DNA of 64,000 bases from [Haemophilus] ducreyi (GTDB lineage: Bacteria > Pseudomonadota > Gammaproteobacteria > Enterobacterales > Pasteurellaceae), in assembly GCF_900109315.1 (NCBI RefSeq), contig NZ_FOJC01000008.1, forward strand, positions 39,628-103,627, written 5' to 3'. Of this stretch, positions 11,033 through 21,066 are shown one piece after another. The position numbers and the translations under genes were made by a program. Position 1 is the stretch's first letter. Every line of letters starts with the position of its first letter. The notes below the pieces were generated by a model that was given only the letters and a program-made list of their open reading frames with translations, was not told where the DNA came from and did not search any database.

Positions 11033-12339
11033 TATTTATCTAATTTCCGAAGTTTTGCATAAAAGAATCCATCACCGCCATTTTGTTGGGGTAAAAACTG
11101 TTTCATTATTGCTTTTTCACCATTGAAATCCATTTCAATCAATTCTGCATCTGGATTAGCGGTAATAAATTGGGTGATTTGTTCACTATTTTCTGCCGGT
11201 AAAATAGAACATGTCGCATAAACCAGCGTACCATTGGGTTTTAGTCTATGCCATAAAGCACTCAAAATCTTGGCTTGTAATTCAACTAATTCACTAATAT
11301 CGCCCGCTTGTCGTAGCCATTTTATATCTGGATGCCGACGAATAACACCAGTTGCTGAACAAGGAGCATCAAGCAAAATGCGGTCAAACATCACATCATC
11401 TGCCAACCATTTAGTTGGGGTTGTCGCATCACCACAACGAACATCTGCCATCAAACCCAAACGGGCTAAATTTTCTCGCACTCGCACTAAACGGCTTTCT
11501 TCAATATCTAAAGCGATCACCTTTGCTTTTGGTGCTTGTTCTAGAATATGTGTAGTTTTACCACCTGGTGCTGCACAAGCATCTAAGATCATTTCACCAT
11601 TTTTAGCGGCTAAGAGTGTTGCAGACCATTGCGCGTGACAATCTTGCACTGTCGCCCAACCTTGCGAAAAATAAGGTAATTTATCTACAGAAAGAGGATT
11701 TACTAACTGAATGGCTGAAGATGGCAAGCAAGCGGACGAATTTGTTGTTTTTACTGCTAAATCACCTAATAACGCCGCATAATCTTGAGGCGTGCAATGT
11801 TGGGTATTGACACGAATCCACATGGGGGGGCGCTGATTATTTGCATCCATAATTTCCCGCCAATTTGGATAAACTTGTTTAAGCATATTAACCAACCATT
11901 CAGGATGTAACGTTTGCCAATGCTTATCGACTTTAGCCAAAATCGTTTGTTGCTCACGTAAAAAACGACGCAATACGCCATTAGTTAATACTCTAAAACT
12001 ATCTAATTTAACCAACTTTGTTGCATTCACAACTTCATCAACTGCGGCGTGTACCGGTATTCGCATATATAACAATTGATATAACCCAACCAACAATAAA
12101 CAATGCACTAAACGGCTTTTGCCTTTTAATGGTTTAGTGACTAACTGTTTAATAATTGCCTCTAAGCGAGATAAAACTCGACAAACACCAAACGTTATTT
12201 CCTGTACCAGAGGTATATCTTTTGCATCAAGTTGTTGTTGAGCGGCGGGAATTAAGGTTGATAATGATTTGCCATGATCCAACACCTGTAACATAATTTG
12301 TGCTGCTATCGCTCGTGAAGATATTTTTTTATGTTTCAT
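11032..12339 (-). CDS. rsmB: 16S rRNA (cytosine-967-C5)-methyltransferase RsmB
   Basis: Methylates C967 in 16S rRNA using S-adenosylmethionine. The 435-residue product has an N-terminal NusB-like domain (about residues 1-140) and a C-terminal Rossmann methyltransferase. It shows the SAM loop [10 protein letters not shown], the motif IV cysteine in DAPCSATG and the catalytic cysteine in [11 protein letters not shown]. It overlaps trkA by one base. fmt, its usual left-hand neighbour in E. coli, has moved to 45503. It lies 49 bases after selB, so selA-selB-rsmB-trkA may be one transcript. Confidence 0.97.
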   Translation of the reverse strand: MKHKKISSRAIAAQIMLQVLDHGKSLSTLIPAAQQQLDAKDIPLVQEITFGVCRVLSRLEAIIKQLVTKPLKGKSRLVHCLLLVGLYQLLYMRIPVHAAVDEVVNATKLVKLDSFRVLTNGVLRRFLREQQTILAKVDKHWQTLHPEWLVNMLKQVYPNWREIMDANNQRPPMWIRVNTQHCTPQDYAALLGDLAVKTTNSSACLPSSAIQLVNPLSVDKLPYFSQGWATVQDCHAQWSATLLAAKNGEMILDACAAPGGKTTHILEQAPKAKVIALDIEESRLVRVRENLARLGLMADVRCGDATTPTKWLADDVMFDRILLDAPCSATGVIRRHPDIKWLRQAGDISELVELQAKILSALWHRLKPNGTLVYATCSILPAENSEQITQFITANPDAELIEMDFNGEKAIMKQFLPQQNGGDGFFYAKLRKLDK

Positions 12340-12388
12340 TATTTAATTCTATGCTAGTTGGATGAATATACTGCCATTTAGCGCATTA

Positions 12389-14257
12389 TTAATGGGTTGA
12401 TGACGAGAAAATATCTTCATCACGTAATAAGTGTAGGTTACTTTTACGGCGTAAAAAACCACAACGATCAAAATATTCTATTAGTTGTACTGTCATTTTA
12501 CGCCCAAATCCCAACTGATCTCGTAATTGATTAACCGAAATCGCGCCGTGATTCGCGATAAATTGTTTGATAATCTGTGCAAATTCTACTATGTGCTCAT
12601 GTAAAAAAAATCGATCTTTTACAATTGGCATTAAATAGCCTAATTTACCCGCTTTATACAACAAATCACGCATAACGGTTTCATCTATCAATAATGTATT
12701 CGCTACATCTCTGACCCATAATGCTTCTCTTTTAGCTTCAAAAAGCGGTTTAATTTGCTGCCAAACGTGTAATTCTTGCGCACTAAATTCAATACGATGA
12801 TCCGGCAAATGTACCCAACCACGTGTTTGTGCCAATTGTTTTGTTTCAATTAATTCATCAATTAATGCTAGCACTAATTGCTCAGGTTCAGCTAATGCTG
12901 CCATTCGATAAAGCCGAGCTTTAGCAACTCCTAATTGATCATTATGCTGTTGATGATAATCGGTTAACTTAGTGACAATTGCCTGTTGAATCTTGGTCTT
13001 ATACGCGTCGCTCACGATCCATTTTTTATCTGTGTCAAAGCCCATTTCAGCTAGATCAGACAAACATAACTGCTCTAGCCATAATAAACGATCTACAGCA
13101 ACTGCTTTAAACTGTGAATAAAGTGCAATTCGTTCCGCACATTCATAAGTATTGGCTAATTGATTTAAATAAATTAACCGCTCGGTAGTCCGTTTATATC
13201 TCTTAGGCGCATTAATCTCCAATACCCTCGCCCCGGCTAGCGTCTGGCGATCATCACCACTACGTATCATTAATTTATCATTGAATGCGATATGCAATGG
13301 CTGACCCAAAATAATTTCTGCTAATCTCTGCTCATTTCTAACCGCTTTTTTAGCATCAAGTAAGTTTAATTTACCCATAGTATACGAAGCAAAATGATAG
13401 AAATGCACCACTTGATTCTCTTTCAAATCCGTACTAGCCGTTAACTGAATACTAATACGATCAGTGGCAAATTTAGGATCTAAAGCACTCAACCAATTAC
13501 CGCGTTGCAATTGTTCTTTTTCGACATTAGCTAAATTTAAAGCTAAACGTTGCCCCGCAGATCCCCTCTCAGCAATACAATTTTGAGCGTGAATGGCTTT
13601 TACACGCACCGATTCGCCATTAGAAAGATAAAGTTCATCTCCCACTTTTACTTGGCCTGCAATAGCAGTGCCTGTAACCACTAGTCCTGCGCCTTTAATG
13701 TTAAAAATGCGATCAATTGCATAGCGGAAAGGTTTAGCTGTTTGGCTATTTTGTGTAGCACAATTGATTAAATACTGTTTTAATTCATCAATGCCAGCAC
13801 CCGTCACGGTTGAGGTATAAAAACAAGGTGATGTGTGTAGAAAAGGGTAACGCGTTCGTAATTGTTCAATTAATGCTAACATTTGCGACATATTTGCCCG
13901 ATCAGATTTAGTCACAATCACAGCAATCTGCTCAAACTTAAGTAACCGCAAAATTTCTATATGCTCTTCTGTTTGAGGTTTAATCCCTTCTTCTGCAGAG
14001 ACAACTAACAATGCATGCTGAATGCCACCTAAGCCCGCTAACATATTTGACATAAACTTTTGGTGACCCGGCACATCAATAAAACCTAGCCGTTCAACTT
14101 TTGCCATTTCATCTTCAATCGCTAAATATGCATAACCTAAATCAATGGTCAATCCACGTTTTTTCTCTTCCGGTAAATGGGCTGTATTCATACCAGTTAA
14201 CGCTTGTAATAATGAGGTTTTACCGTGATTAACGTGGCCGGCAGTAACAAAAATCAT
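12389..14257 (-). CDS. selB: Selenocysteine-specific elongation factor SelB
   Basis: A GTPase that delivers Sec-tRNA(Sec) to UGA codons by binding the SECIS hairpin. The 622-residue product has an EF-Tu-like GTPase (G1 GHVNHGKTS near residue 7, G3 DVPGH, G4 TKSD), domains II and III, and C-terminal winged helices that bind SECIS (to the end). It matches E. coli SelB in layout and length (614). The G1 loop reads HVNHGK where most translational GTPases have HVDHGK. The ATG overlaps the selA stop by four bases (ATGA). No selenoprotein gene was recognised in this window. Confidence 0.96.
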   Translation of the reverse strand: MIFVTAGHVNHGKTSLLQALTGMNTAHLPEEKKRGLTIDLGYAYLAIEDEMAKVERLGFIDVPGHQKFMSNMLAGLGGIQHALLVVSAEEGIKPQTEEHIEILRLLKFEQIAVIVTKSDRANMSQMLALIEQLRTRYPFLHTSPCFYTSTVTGAGIDELKQYLINCATQNSQTAKPFRYAIDRIFNIKGAGLVVTGTAIAGQVKVGDELYLSNGESVRVKAIHAQNCIAERGSAGQRLALNLANVEKEQLQRGNWLSALDPKFATDRISIQLTASTDLKENQVVHFYHFASYTMGKLNLLDAKKAVRNEQRLAEIILGQPLHIAFNDKLMIRSGDDRQTLAGARVLEINAPKRYKRTTERLIYLNQLANTYECAERIALYSQFKAVAVDRLLWLEQLCLSDLAEMGFDTDKKWIVSDAYKTKIQQAIVTKLTDYHQQHNDQLGVAKARLYRMAALAEPEQLVLALIDELIETKQLAQTRGWVHLPDHRIEFSAQELHVWQQIKPLFEAKREALWVRDVANTLLIDETVMRDLLYKAGKLGYLMPIVKDRFFLHEHIVEFAQIIKQFIANHGAISVNQLRDQLGFGRKMTVQLIEYFDRCGFLRRKSNLHLLRDEDIFSSSTH

Positions 14258-15636
14258 TTTTCCTCCAACATCTCAATCAGCTGATCAAATTGTGCCACTG
14301 AACGAAGGTCAAGCCATAATTTTTGTTCAGCAAAACGACCAATAATCGGATATTTCAGCATTTTAAATTGTTGTTCAAGTTGTAATAAATCCCGTTGCGT
14401 GGGGGCCGTAATAGTAACCGCTAATGAAGCCAACCTTTCCGTGGGCAATGCTCCACTACCAATCTGAGCCAGGCTTTGTTCAATCTGTAAATAATAACGC
14501 GCATCTAACCGCTTACTTAAGCTATTTTGTAAACGTGTTGCTTTAACACGTAAATGATCAATTGATTGCGTTAATAAAGATAACGTTGGTAAATGTGTAG
14601 TGAGTTGATCAGGCAATAAATAATGCCTTAACGTTGCTTCTAACCCAGCTAAAATGACTTTATCACAACGTAATACTCGCTTCAGTGGATGTGCTTGCAA
14701 TGCCTCAATATCAGCTTTTTTGCCAACAATAATACCCGCTTGTGGCCCGCCCAACAGTTTATCTGCAGAAAAAGTAACTAACGCTACACCGCTGGCTACT
14801 TTCTGTTGTACTAATGGATCCGCGGGTAAACCAAAGGTCGCCATATCAATTAATGAACCGCTCCCCAGATCACTCATCACGGGTAAACCAACTTCTTGAC
14901 CTAATTCAACTAATTGTTGTTCTGATACTGAATGGGTAAAACCTTGAATTTGGTAATTACTCGTATGTACTTTCATTAACAACGCCGTGTTTTCATTAAT
15001 AGCGGCTCGATAATCTTTTAAATGGGTTCGATTAGTGGTGCCCACTTCAACTAGCTTACAGCCCGCTTGTTGCATAATGTCCGGAATACGAAAAGCCCCG
15101 CCAATTTCAACTAACTCACCTCGTGAAACAATCACTTCTTTACCTTTTGCAAAGGTCGCTAACATTAATAAAACAGCCGCTGCATTATTATTCACAACAC
15201 AAGCCGCTTCAGCGCCCGTGATCTCACAGAGTAATTGAGAAATCGTATTATCACGATGAGCACGTTTGCCTGCCTCAATATCAAATTCTAAAGCTGAATG
15301 ATGTCGCATCGCATCACTAGCAGCCGTAATGGCTGCCTCTGACCAAATTGCTCGGCCTAAATTCGTGTGCAATATCGTCCCGGTTAAATTAAAAACCTTC
15401 TTCATTGCTATCTGTTGCGTCTGCTGTAAATTTGTTGCAATCAAAGACAATAAATTATTCGCTTGCTGATCCACAGGCAAAGATTGATGCGTTAAAATAT
15501 GCTGTCGCAAGCTGTCAATAACTTGGCGTGCTTGTGCCACAAAAGCTTGATGACCATATTGCTGAATCAAGGCTATACCTGCTGGTTGCTTGATTAATTT
15601 ATCTACGGATGGAATAACACTCAATAATTTTTGCAT
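14254..15636 (-). CDS. selA: L-seryl-tRNA(Sec) selenium transferase SelA
   Basis: A PLP enzyme that converts Ser-tRNA(Sec) to Sec-tRNA(Sec) with selenophosphate. I place the start at the ATG ending at 15636 ([20 protein letters not shown]), giving 460 residues as in E. coli (463). The open frame runs further upstream only because it reads across the tRNA-Sec gene. Family features are [14 protein letters not shown] near residue 75 and the PLP-lysine segment [15 protein letters not shown] near 285. It is translationally coupled to selB. The ribosome-binding site is weak (AAAAAG). Confidence 0.96.
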   Translation of the reverse strand: MQKLLSVIPSVDKLIKQPAGIALIQQYGHQAFVAQARQVIDSLRQHILTHQSLPVDQQANNLLSLIATNLQQTQQIAMKKVFNLTGTILHTNLGRAIWSEAAITAASDAMRHHSALEFDIEAGKRAHRDNTISQLLCEITGAEAACVVNNNAAAVLLMLATFAKGKEVIVSRGELVEIGGAFRIPDIMQQAGCKLVEVGTTNRTHLKDYRAAINENTALLMKVHTSNYQIQGFTHSVSEQQLVELGQEVGLPVMSDLGSGSLIDMATFGLPADPLVQQKVASGVALVTFSADKLLGGPQAGIIVGKKADIEALQAHPLKRVLRCDKVILAGLEATLRHYLLPDQLTTHLPTLSLLTQSIDHLRVKATRLQNSLSKRLDARYYLQIEQSLAQIGSGALPTERLASLAVTITAPTQRDLLQLEQQFKMLKYPIIGRFAEQKLWLDLRSVAQFDQLIEMLEEK

Positions 15637-15665
15637 AGCAACTTTTTCATAAAAAGAGAGAAACG

Positions 15666-15693
15666 TGGACAATTCTAATAAATAAAGTAAAAT
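15666..15693 (+). promoter_or_regulatory. Promoter of tRNA-Sec
   Basis: TGGACA (15666-15671) and TAAAAT (15688-15693) with a 16-base spacer, ending 15 bases before the tRNA. It lies in the 72-base gap shared with the divergent selA start. Confidence 0.5.
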
Positions 15694-15708
15694 ACTGCTA
15701 GACAAAAT

Positions 15709-15803
15709 GGAAGTGAGTCGTCTCCGGTGAGACGGCAGGATTTCAAATCCTGTTAAGGACGCCAGCGTGCTTGGGTGGGTTCGACTCCCATTCACTTCCG
15801 CCA
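15709..15803 (+). tRNA. selC: tRNA-Sec (anticodon UCA)
   Basis: A 95-base tRNA with encoded CCA (15801-15803). It has the long acceptor arm GGAAGTGA pairing with TCACTTCC, a six-base D stem (CGTCTCC...), anticodon TCA at 15743-15745 in GGATTTCAAATCC, and the long variable arm typical of selenocysteine tRNA. The sequence is close to E. coli selC over its length. It sits divergent to selAB with a 72-base gap, so the charging and decoding machinery is in one locus; in E. coli selC is unlinked. Confidence 0.98.
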
Positions 15804-15919
15804 AACCGCTGATGAAGCTGTTTTTTCTTTTACCCACAGACCTGCAAACGAATCATTTTCACCCATGTGCTATCCGTTAAAATAGCTTTTTCTTTATGTT
15901 ATCTCTAGAGAATCTTATC

Positions 15920-16375
15920 ATGACTAAATCCATTTGCATTATTACCGGCAGTACTTTAGGCAGTGCAGAATACGTCGCCGACCATCTTGAGAGTTGCTTA
16001 ACCGAGCAAGGCTTCCAAGTCGAATTATTCAATCAGCCGACTATTACCGATATTCAGCACCAATCACGATTAATTGTAGTCACTAGCACACATGGTGCGG
16101 GTGAATTACCTGACAATATCAAACCATTGTTTGCAGATATTGCTCACCAACAATTAGACCTCAGCCAAATGCAATTTGGGGTTATTGGTTTAGGGAGCTC
16201 TGATTACGACACATTCTGCTATGCAGTAGATATTGTCGAACAAACATTAACCGCTCAACAAGCCAAGCAAGTTTGTCCATCTGTCCGCATTGACGTCAGC
16301 CAAAATTTCGATCACGACGAAACGGCAGAAAAATGGTTAACCACTTTTGTCGAACCACTGATATCCCCCCATTAA
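15920..16375 (+). CDS. mioC: Flavodoxin-like protein MioC
   Basis: A small FMN-binding flavodoxin-like protein; the E. coli homologue has been linked to biotin synthase electron transfer. The product is 151 residues when started at ATG 15920 (MTKSICIITGSTLGSAEYVA), which fits the 147-residue E. coli protein; an ATG at 15896 would add eight residues without a better ribosome-binding site. The FMN phosphate loop TGSTLGSAEYVA, the segment STHGAGELPDN and the segment GLGSSDYDTFC are conserved. In E. coli mioC flanks oriC; here it is about 38 kb from the probable origin. Confidence 0.94.
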   Translation: MTKSICIITGSTLGSAEYVADHLESCLTEQGFQVELFNQPTITDIQHQSRLIVVTSTHGAGELPDNIKPLFADIAHQQLDLSQMQFGVIGLGSSDYDTFCYAVDIVEQTLTAQQAKQVCPSVRIDVSQNFDHDETAEKWLTTFVEPLISPH

Positions 16376-16394
16376 CCCATCATAAATAACTAAA

Positions 16395-16435
16395 AAGCGG
16401 TTGTTTTGCACAAATTTTTTACAAAACAACCGCTT
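16395..16435. terminator. Bidirectional USS-paired terminator between mioC and ffh
   Basis: AAGCGGTTGTTTTG (16395-16408) pairs perfectly with CAAAACAACCGCTT (16422-16435), a 14-base stem. Both arms end in the AAGCGGT uptake-signal core in opposite orientation. It lies between convergent mioC and ffh and can serve both. Confidence 0.8.
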
Positions 16436-16454
16436 ATCCTAAGTATTATTTATG

Positions 16455-17840
16455 CTAACGCTTACCGCCAAACATACCACCTAAACCGCCCATACCGCTA
16501 CCAAGCATACCTTTCATGCCACGCATCATTTTCGCCATACCACCTTTACGCATTTTTTTCATCATACGTTGCATATCATCAAACTGCTTCAATAGTTTAT
16601 TGACATCTTGCACTTGTGTGCCTGAACCTAATGCAATACGACGACGGCGAGAGCCTTTGATAATATCCGGCTGAACACGTTCTTTTAACGTCATCGAATT
16701 AATGATCGCTTCCATTTTAACAAACATTTTATCATCAACTTGATCTTTCACGTGTGTAGGTAAATTCTTCATACCCGGCAATTTATCAAGCATCGACATC
16801 ATCCCGCCCATTTTTTTCATTTCAATTAATTGCTCTCGAAAATCCTCTAAAGTGAAATTATCCCCTTTCTTAAATTTTTGGGCAATTTTTTCCGCTTTTT
16901 CTTGATCGACCGAACGCTGTAAATCTTCAATTAAAGACATTACATCGCCCATACCAAGAATACGAGAAGCCACACGATCAGGATGGAAAGGCTCTAACGC
17001 ATCTGTTTTTTCCCCTACACCTAAAAATTTAATCGGTTTACCGGTAATCTGTCGAATAGATAACGCCGCACCACCACGCGCATCACCATCAACTTTAGTT
17101 AAAATAACCCCGGTTAATGGCAATGCTTCATTAAATGCTTTAGCTGTATTAGCTGCATCTTGCCCCGTCATTGCATCAACAGTAAACAACGTTTCTACAG
17201 GATTCAACAGCTGATGTAATTGCTGAATTTCTGTCATCATATCAGTATCAATATGCAACCGACCTGCTGTATCTACAATCAATACATCAAAGAAATTCAG
17301 CTTGGCATATTTAAGTGCTTCTTGCGCAATCACTGTTGACTGTTGATTCGTTTCAGTTGGGAAAAAGTCAACATTCAAGCTTTCTGCTAAGGTTTGCAAC
17401 TGTTTAATCGCAGCAGGACGATATACGTCAGCAGAAACAACCAACACTTTTTTCTTATGGCGTTCTTTTAAAAACTTAGCTAATTTACCCACAGAGGTCG
17501 TTTTACCCGCACCTTGCAAACCTGCCATTAAAATAACTGCAGGCGGTTGCGAAGCTAAATTTAATTCCTCATTTGCTTCGCCCATCGCCGCTTCAAGTTC
17601 GCTCTGAACAATTTTAAGAAACTCTTGACCCGGTGTTAAACTTTTATTCACCTCAACACCTAATGCGCGTTCTTTTACCTTATTAATAAATTCACGCACC
17701 ACGGGTAATGCAACATCAGCTTCTAATAATGCCATTCGCACTTCACGTAACGTATCCTTAATATTGTCTTCTGTTAAACGCCCTTTACCAGTAATATTGC
17801 GTAACGTTTTCGATAATCTATCCGATAAGTTTTCAAACAT
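16455..17840 (-). CDS. ffh: Signal recognition particle protein Ffh
   Basis: The SRP54 GTPase that with 4.5S RNA targets inner-membrane proteins co-translationally to FtsY. The 461-residue product has the N domain (1-90), the G domain with P-loop GLQGAGKTT (107-115), DTAGR and TKVDGDARGG, and a Met-rich M domain ending in repeated GM/GGM segments (MMKKMRKGGMAKMMRG). The length is that of E. coli Ffh (453). A -10-like TATAAT (minus strand, 17902-17907) lies upstream, just beyond the transporter terminator. Confidence 0.98.
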   Translation of the reverse strand: MFENLSDRLSKTLRNITGKGRLTEDNIKDTLREVRMALLEADVALPVVREFINKVKERALGVEVNKSLTPGQEFLKIVQSELEAAMGEANEELNLASQPPAVILMAGLQGAGKTTSVGKLAKFLKERHKKKVLVVSADVYRPAAIKQLQTLAESLNVDFFPTETNQQSTVIAQEALKYAKLNFFDVLIVDTAGRLHIDTDMMTEIQQLHQLLNPVETLFTVDAMTGQDAANTAKAFNEALPLTGVILTKVDGDARGGAALSIRQITGKPIKFLGVGEKTDALEPFHPDRVASRILGMGDVMSLIEDLQRSVDQEKAEKIAQKFKKGDNFTLEDFREQLIEMKKMGGMMSMLDKLPGMKNLPTHVKDQVDDKMFVKMEAIINSMTLKERVQPDIIKGSRRRRIALGSGTQVQDVNKLLKQFDDMQRMMKKMRKGGMAKMMRGMKGMLGSGMGGLGGMFGGKR

Positions 17841-17915
17841 AGTATTCTCTTTTAGCCAATTTTGATCAAATATAACCGCTTAAATACGGTAAAATGCGAG
17901 CATTATACAAAAAAA

Positions 17916-17942
17916 CCGCCTTTATTGCATAAATAAAGACGG
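17916..17942 (-). terminator. Terminator of the MFS transporter gene
   Basis: On the minus strand CCGTCTTTATT pairs with AATAAAGGCGG (one internal mismatch) around the loop at 17927-17931, followed by seven T residues. It ends the transporter transcript before ffh. Confidence 0.8.
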
Positions 17943-17970
17943 ATCTAAAAAAATTACTGAATAACGCAAA

Positions 17971-19179
17971 TTATTCTAATTCTTTGCCTTTCAACTCTGG
18001 AATTAAGAAAATTGTGGCGAAAATATCCAGCAGATAAATCGAGGCCAATAATATAATAGCCATTTGGAAAGAATAAACCGCTACAATTGCCCCAACTACC
18101 ATAGGTCCAAGCCCACCAACCGCACGGCCTAAATTAAATAGTACATTCTGTGCGGTGGCACGAGCAGCCGTTGGATAAGCTTCTGACATTAAGGCACCAT
18201 AACCGCCCATCATACCATTTACAAACATACCTAGAAACGCACCGGCAAACAACATATGAGTAGGATCAATTAATTGAGAATAAGTAAAAATACTTATCAC
18301 AGCGCCTACTTGAAACAGGATAAAGCTTGGTTTACGTCCAATTCGATCCGCTAATTGCCCAAATATCCAAATACCTAGCATCATTCCAAAGATAGTAACT
18401 GCCGTCCATATCCCAGATTTAGTTAAACTAAACCCTAATTGCTTCGATAAAAAATTAGGTAACCAAATCATAATACCGTAATAACCAAAATTTTGGACTG
18501 AGGTGAGCACAACAATGCCTAAACTAGTTTTAGTGGTCGCCCAATCCTTAACTAATAATTTAAATGACTCTAATTTAGTTGGTTTGGCTAACTTTACTTT
18601 TTGAATAAACACTTCTGGTTCATGCAGTTTTACCCGTAAATACCAAGCGATAAAAGCCGGGAAAACACCGACTAAAAACATACCGCGCCAACCAATAATG
18701 GGCAATAAAAATGGTGTTAATAAAGCAGCGGCTAATACCCCGACTTGCCAGCCTAAAGCAACATAAGAAGCCGCCTTAGCTCGATGACGAGCAGGCCACG
18801 CTTCTGCCGCTAAAGCCATACCAATCCCAAATTCTCCTCCCAAACCAATGCCTGCAATCACACGATAAACCAGTAAATCCCAATAGCCTTGAGCAAAAGC
18901 ACATAAGCCTGTAAAAACAGAAAATAACACAATAGTCCACGTGAGCACACGTACTCTGCCATATTTATCACTTAATGCACCAAAAATAATCCCACCCGCA
19001 ACGGCACCAATTAAAGTCCAAGTCACTAATGAGCCCGCTTGCGTAGGGGATAAGGCTAAATCTGCCGAAATTGCGGTTAACATAAAACCAAGAATAAGAA
19101 GATCAAAACCGTCCATTGCATAACCGACCGCTGATCCAATTAAGGCTTTCCAGCCATAACTATTTACATGAGAATTCAT
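17971..19179 (-). CDS. MFS transporter, organic-acid symporter-like
   Basis: An inner-membrane proton symporter of the major facilitator superfamily with 12 predicted transmembrane segments (402 residues). The start at the ATG ending at 19179 (MNSHVNSYGWKALIGSAVGYAMDGFD) has AAAGGA eight bases upstream; a longer frame from 19212 lacks one. The A-like loop motif GALSDKYGRVRVL after TM2 and GQLADRIGRKP after TM8 are present. The segment GYAMDGFDLLILGF in TM1 is common in the aromatic-acid and sialate/lactate symporter branches. The substrate cannot be named from sequence. It stands alone between ffh and the tRNA unit. Confidence 0.85.
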   Translation of the reverse strand: MNSHVNSYGWKALIGSAVGYAMDGFDLLILGFMLTAISADLALSPTQAGSLVTWTLIGAVAGGIIFGALSDKYGRVRVLTWTIVLFSVFTGLCAFAQGYWDLLVYRVIAGIGLGGEFGIGMALAAEAWPARHRAKAASYVALGWQVGVLAAALLTPFLLPIIGWRGMFLVGVFPAFIAWYLRVKLHEPEVFIQKVKLAKPTKLESFKLLVKDWATTKTSLGIVVLTSVQNFGYYGIMIWLPNFLSKQLGFSLTKSGIWTAVTIFGMMLGIWIFGQLADRIGRKPSFILFQVGAVISIFTYSQLIDPTHMLFAGAFLGMFVNGMMGGYGALMSEAYPTAARATAQNVLFNLGRAVGGLGPMVVGAIVAVYSFQMAIILLASIYLLDIFATIFLIPELKGKELE

Positions 19180-19350
19180 ATTTGTTGTCCTTTCGCTACT
19201 CGCTGGTAGCAATTAAAGAAAATTAATAGAAAAGTAATAAGATGAGAATGTTATAAAAACAAAAAGAGTTTACGCTGAGTTAAATTATTTTTCAATATAG
19301 TAAAAGCAAATGAACGAAAATATCCAAATAACTCTCTCTAAAGATAAAAA

Positions 19351-19377
19351 CCCTGAGAATAATAACTACTCTCAGGG
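19351..19377 (-). terminator. Terminator of the tRNA-Phe/tRNA-Asn unit
   Basis: On the minus strand CCCTGAGA and TCTCAGGG form an eight-base stem followed by TTTTTAT, 10 bases past the tRNA-Asn CCA. Confidence 0.85.
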
Positions 19378-19387
19378 CTTAGAAATA

Positions 19388-19463
19388 TGGCTCCTCCTGC
19401 TGGACTTGAACCAGCGACATATGGATTAACAGTCCACCGTTCTACCGACTGAACTAAGGAGGA
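19388..19463 (-). tRNA. tRNA-Asn (anticodon GUU)
   Basis: A 76-base gene including encoded CCA (19388-19390). The acceptor TCCTCCT pairs with AGGAGGA, the T loop GTTCAAGTC and the anticodon loop CTGTTAATC (GTT) are clear. It is co-transcribed behind tRNA-Phe with a five-base spacer. Confidence 0.98.
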
Positions 19464-19468
19464 ATTGA

Positions 19469-19544
19469 TGGTGCCTCGAAGCGGAATCGAACCACCGACA
19501 CGGGGATTTTCAATCCCCTGCTCTACCGACTGAGCTATCGAGGC
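19469..19544 (-). tRNA. tRNA-Phe (anticodon GAA)
   Basis: A 76-base gene including CCA (19469-19471). The acceptor GCCTCGA pairs with TCGAGGC, the anticodon loop is ATTGAAAAT (GAA) and the T loop is GTTCGATTC. It is the first gene of a two-tRNA unit on the minus strand. Confidence 0.98.
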
Positions 19545-19564
19545 AACACTTTGTTGCGGAGTGG

Positions 19565-19593
19565 ATTATGCTTATTTATCTGCAACTCGTCAA
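19565..19593 (-). promoter_or_regulatory. Promoter of the tRNA-Phe/tRNA-Asn unit
   Basis: On the minus strand TTGACG (19593-19588), a 17-base spacer and CATAAT (19570-19565). The bases after the -10 read CCACTCCGC, a GC-rich discriminator of the kind found in stringently controlled stable-RNA promoters. Confidence 0.8.
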
Positions 19594-19671
19594 ATATTTT
19601 TTGCAAAAATCATAAAAAACAACGTTTAAGCGTATTTTTTTTATACTTTACGCTAAAAAAAGCAACACCGC

Positions 19672-20775
19672 TTAACGAATATTTATATATTTTTGACGTG
19701 CCTTAGACACTTTATTTAAGTAATTGCGCGCTTGTTTAGATGGATGAGCCGTAGCTAAAACACGATAAACCGCATCAGAAGACAATTGGTTAATACGATT
19801 AAATGCAGAAGTTCGATCTGCGTCAAACACTTTTAAAACAGCGCCCGCACCACTGTTATAAGCAGAAATAATCGCATAACGTTTTGAAACCGGATCATTA
19901 ATCCCGTCTAAATATTCATTGCGTAAAATGGCTAAATACAATGTACCCGCATCAATATTATTAGCAGGATCATGCAAATAAGCACGATCAGGCTGGCCAC
20001 TCATTCCCTTACGAACGAAAATATCCCGCCCAGCGGTACGCGGCACAACTTGCATTAAACCGATAGCATTTGCATAACTGACTGCATACGGGTTAAAGGA
20101 CGATTCTACTTCCATAATGCCGAAAATTAAGCTTGTTTCAATGCCGTAACGTTTCGCCATTTTGCGAACTAAAGGCAAATACTTTCTTGCTCGCACTTCA
20201 ACGTGATCAGCCACCATTTTAATGGTTACGTAAATGACTGCCCGCCCATTCTGTAAACGGCGTGTTTTTAATTGATGCTGTAACAAGTGACTAGCAAAAT
20301 CGTTTGCAATCGCAACATTGATAATATCACGCCCAAATTGATCTTTAACCTGACGCGCTAAAAATGGTTTTTTACTGATTGGTGTATCGCCTGAATTAAA
20401 TAAATCAATACCGCGCGGATCTGCTCCCATCAATAAAGTATGAATGATGCTATTGCGTAAATGATTTTGGTTACCTAGCGTTTCAATGGTAATCAATCCA
20501 TCTTCAAATGAAATATGGCTACGTGTGTAATATTTATCCGTATATTTGACATAATCTTTTTTGCTGGCGACTAACAATTCATTACTGCCCCAAATATCAT
20601 CAATATTATGCGAAAATTGACCGGTTAAAATATCTAATCCATTGGTATCTTTAGATAAATAATTAAAGGGTGATTTAATTTTTTTACCTTTTGCAGATAT
20701 AGTTGACTTACTACTACAAGCCGCTAAAAACGGAACAACCAAACAAAAGGGTAAATATTTAGCATATTTTCTCAT
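19672..20775 (-). CDS. mltC: Membrane-bound lytic murein transglycosylase C
   Basis: An outer-membrane lipoprotein that cleaves peptidoglycan glycan strands to 1,6-anhydro ends. The 367-residue product has a lipoprotein signal with lipobox LAAC (Cys20), an N-terminal MltC-specific domain (about 40-190) and a C-terminal SLT domain. The catalytic Glu lies in EVESSFNP (Glu224), followed by the GLMQVVP motif. It starts three bases after the yggX stop, in the conserved mutY-yggX-mltC order of E. coli. The length equals the family (359 in E. coli). Confidence 0.96.
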   Translation of the reverse strand: MRKYAKYLPFCLVVPFLAACSSKSTISAKGKKIKSPFNYLSKDTNGLDILTGQFSHNIDDIWGSNELLVASKKDYVKYTDKYYTRSHISFEDGLITIETLGNQNHLRNSIIHTLLMGADPRGIDLFNSGDTPISKKPFLARQVKDQFGRDIINVAIANDFASHLLQHQLKTRRLQNGRAVIYVTIKMVADHVEVRARKYLPLVRKMAKRYGIETSLIFGIMEVESSFNPYAVSYANAIGLMQVVPRTAGRDIFVRKGMSGQPDRAYLHDPANNIDAGTLYLAILRNEYLDGINDPVSKRYAIISAYNSGAGAVLKVFDADRTSAFNRINQLSSDAVYRVLATAHPSKQARNYLNKVSKARQKYINIR

Positions 20776-20778
20776 GCA

Positions 20779-21063
20779 CTACGCCTTAGTATTGGTTTGA
20801 ACCGGTACATATCCATCAATATGGACGTCCTTACCTTCAAATAAAAAGTTCACCATTTCTGCTTCAAGTAATTGTCGGTGTTCTGGATTCATCATATTTA
20901 ATTTTTTCTCATTCACAAGCATTGTCTGTTTTTTAATCCATTCAGCCCACGCTTGTTTACTAATTGAATTAAAAATGCGTTTACCCAATTCACCTGGATA
21001 TAATTGAAAGTCTAAGCCTTCTGCTTCTTGTTTTAAATATTCACAAAATACCATACGAGCCAT
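20779..21063 (-). CDS. yggX: Probable Fe(2+)-trafficking protein YggX
   Basis: A small protein that protects iron-sulfur clusters from oxidative damage; its neighbour MutY is itself a 4Fe-4S enzyme. The 94-residue product starts [20 protein letters not shown] with the conserved N-terminal Cys7 and the segment [10 protein letters not shown]. Gaps of three bases to both mutY and mltC show an operon. Confidence 0.96.
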   Translation of the reverse strand: MARMVFCEYLKQEAEGLDFQLYPGELGKRIFNSISKQAWAEWIKKQTMLVNEKKLNMMNPEHRQLLEAEMVNFLFEGKDVHIDGYVPVQTNTKA

Positions 21064-21066
21064 TTT

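Noticed and set aside
14254..15837. selA with a 67-residue N-terminal extension
   Set aside because: The extra frame reads through the reverse strand of tRNA-Sec and has no match to SelA; the start at 15636 fits the family.
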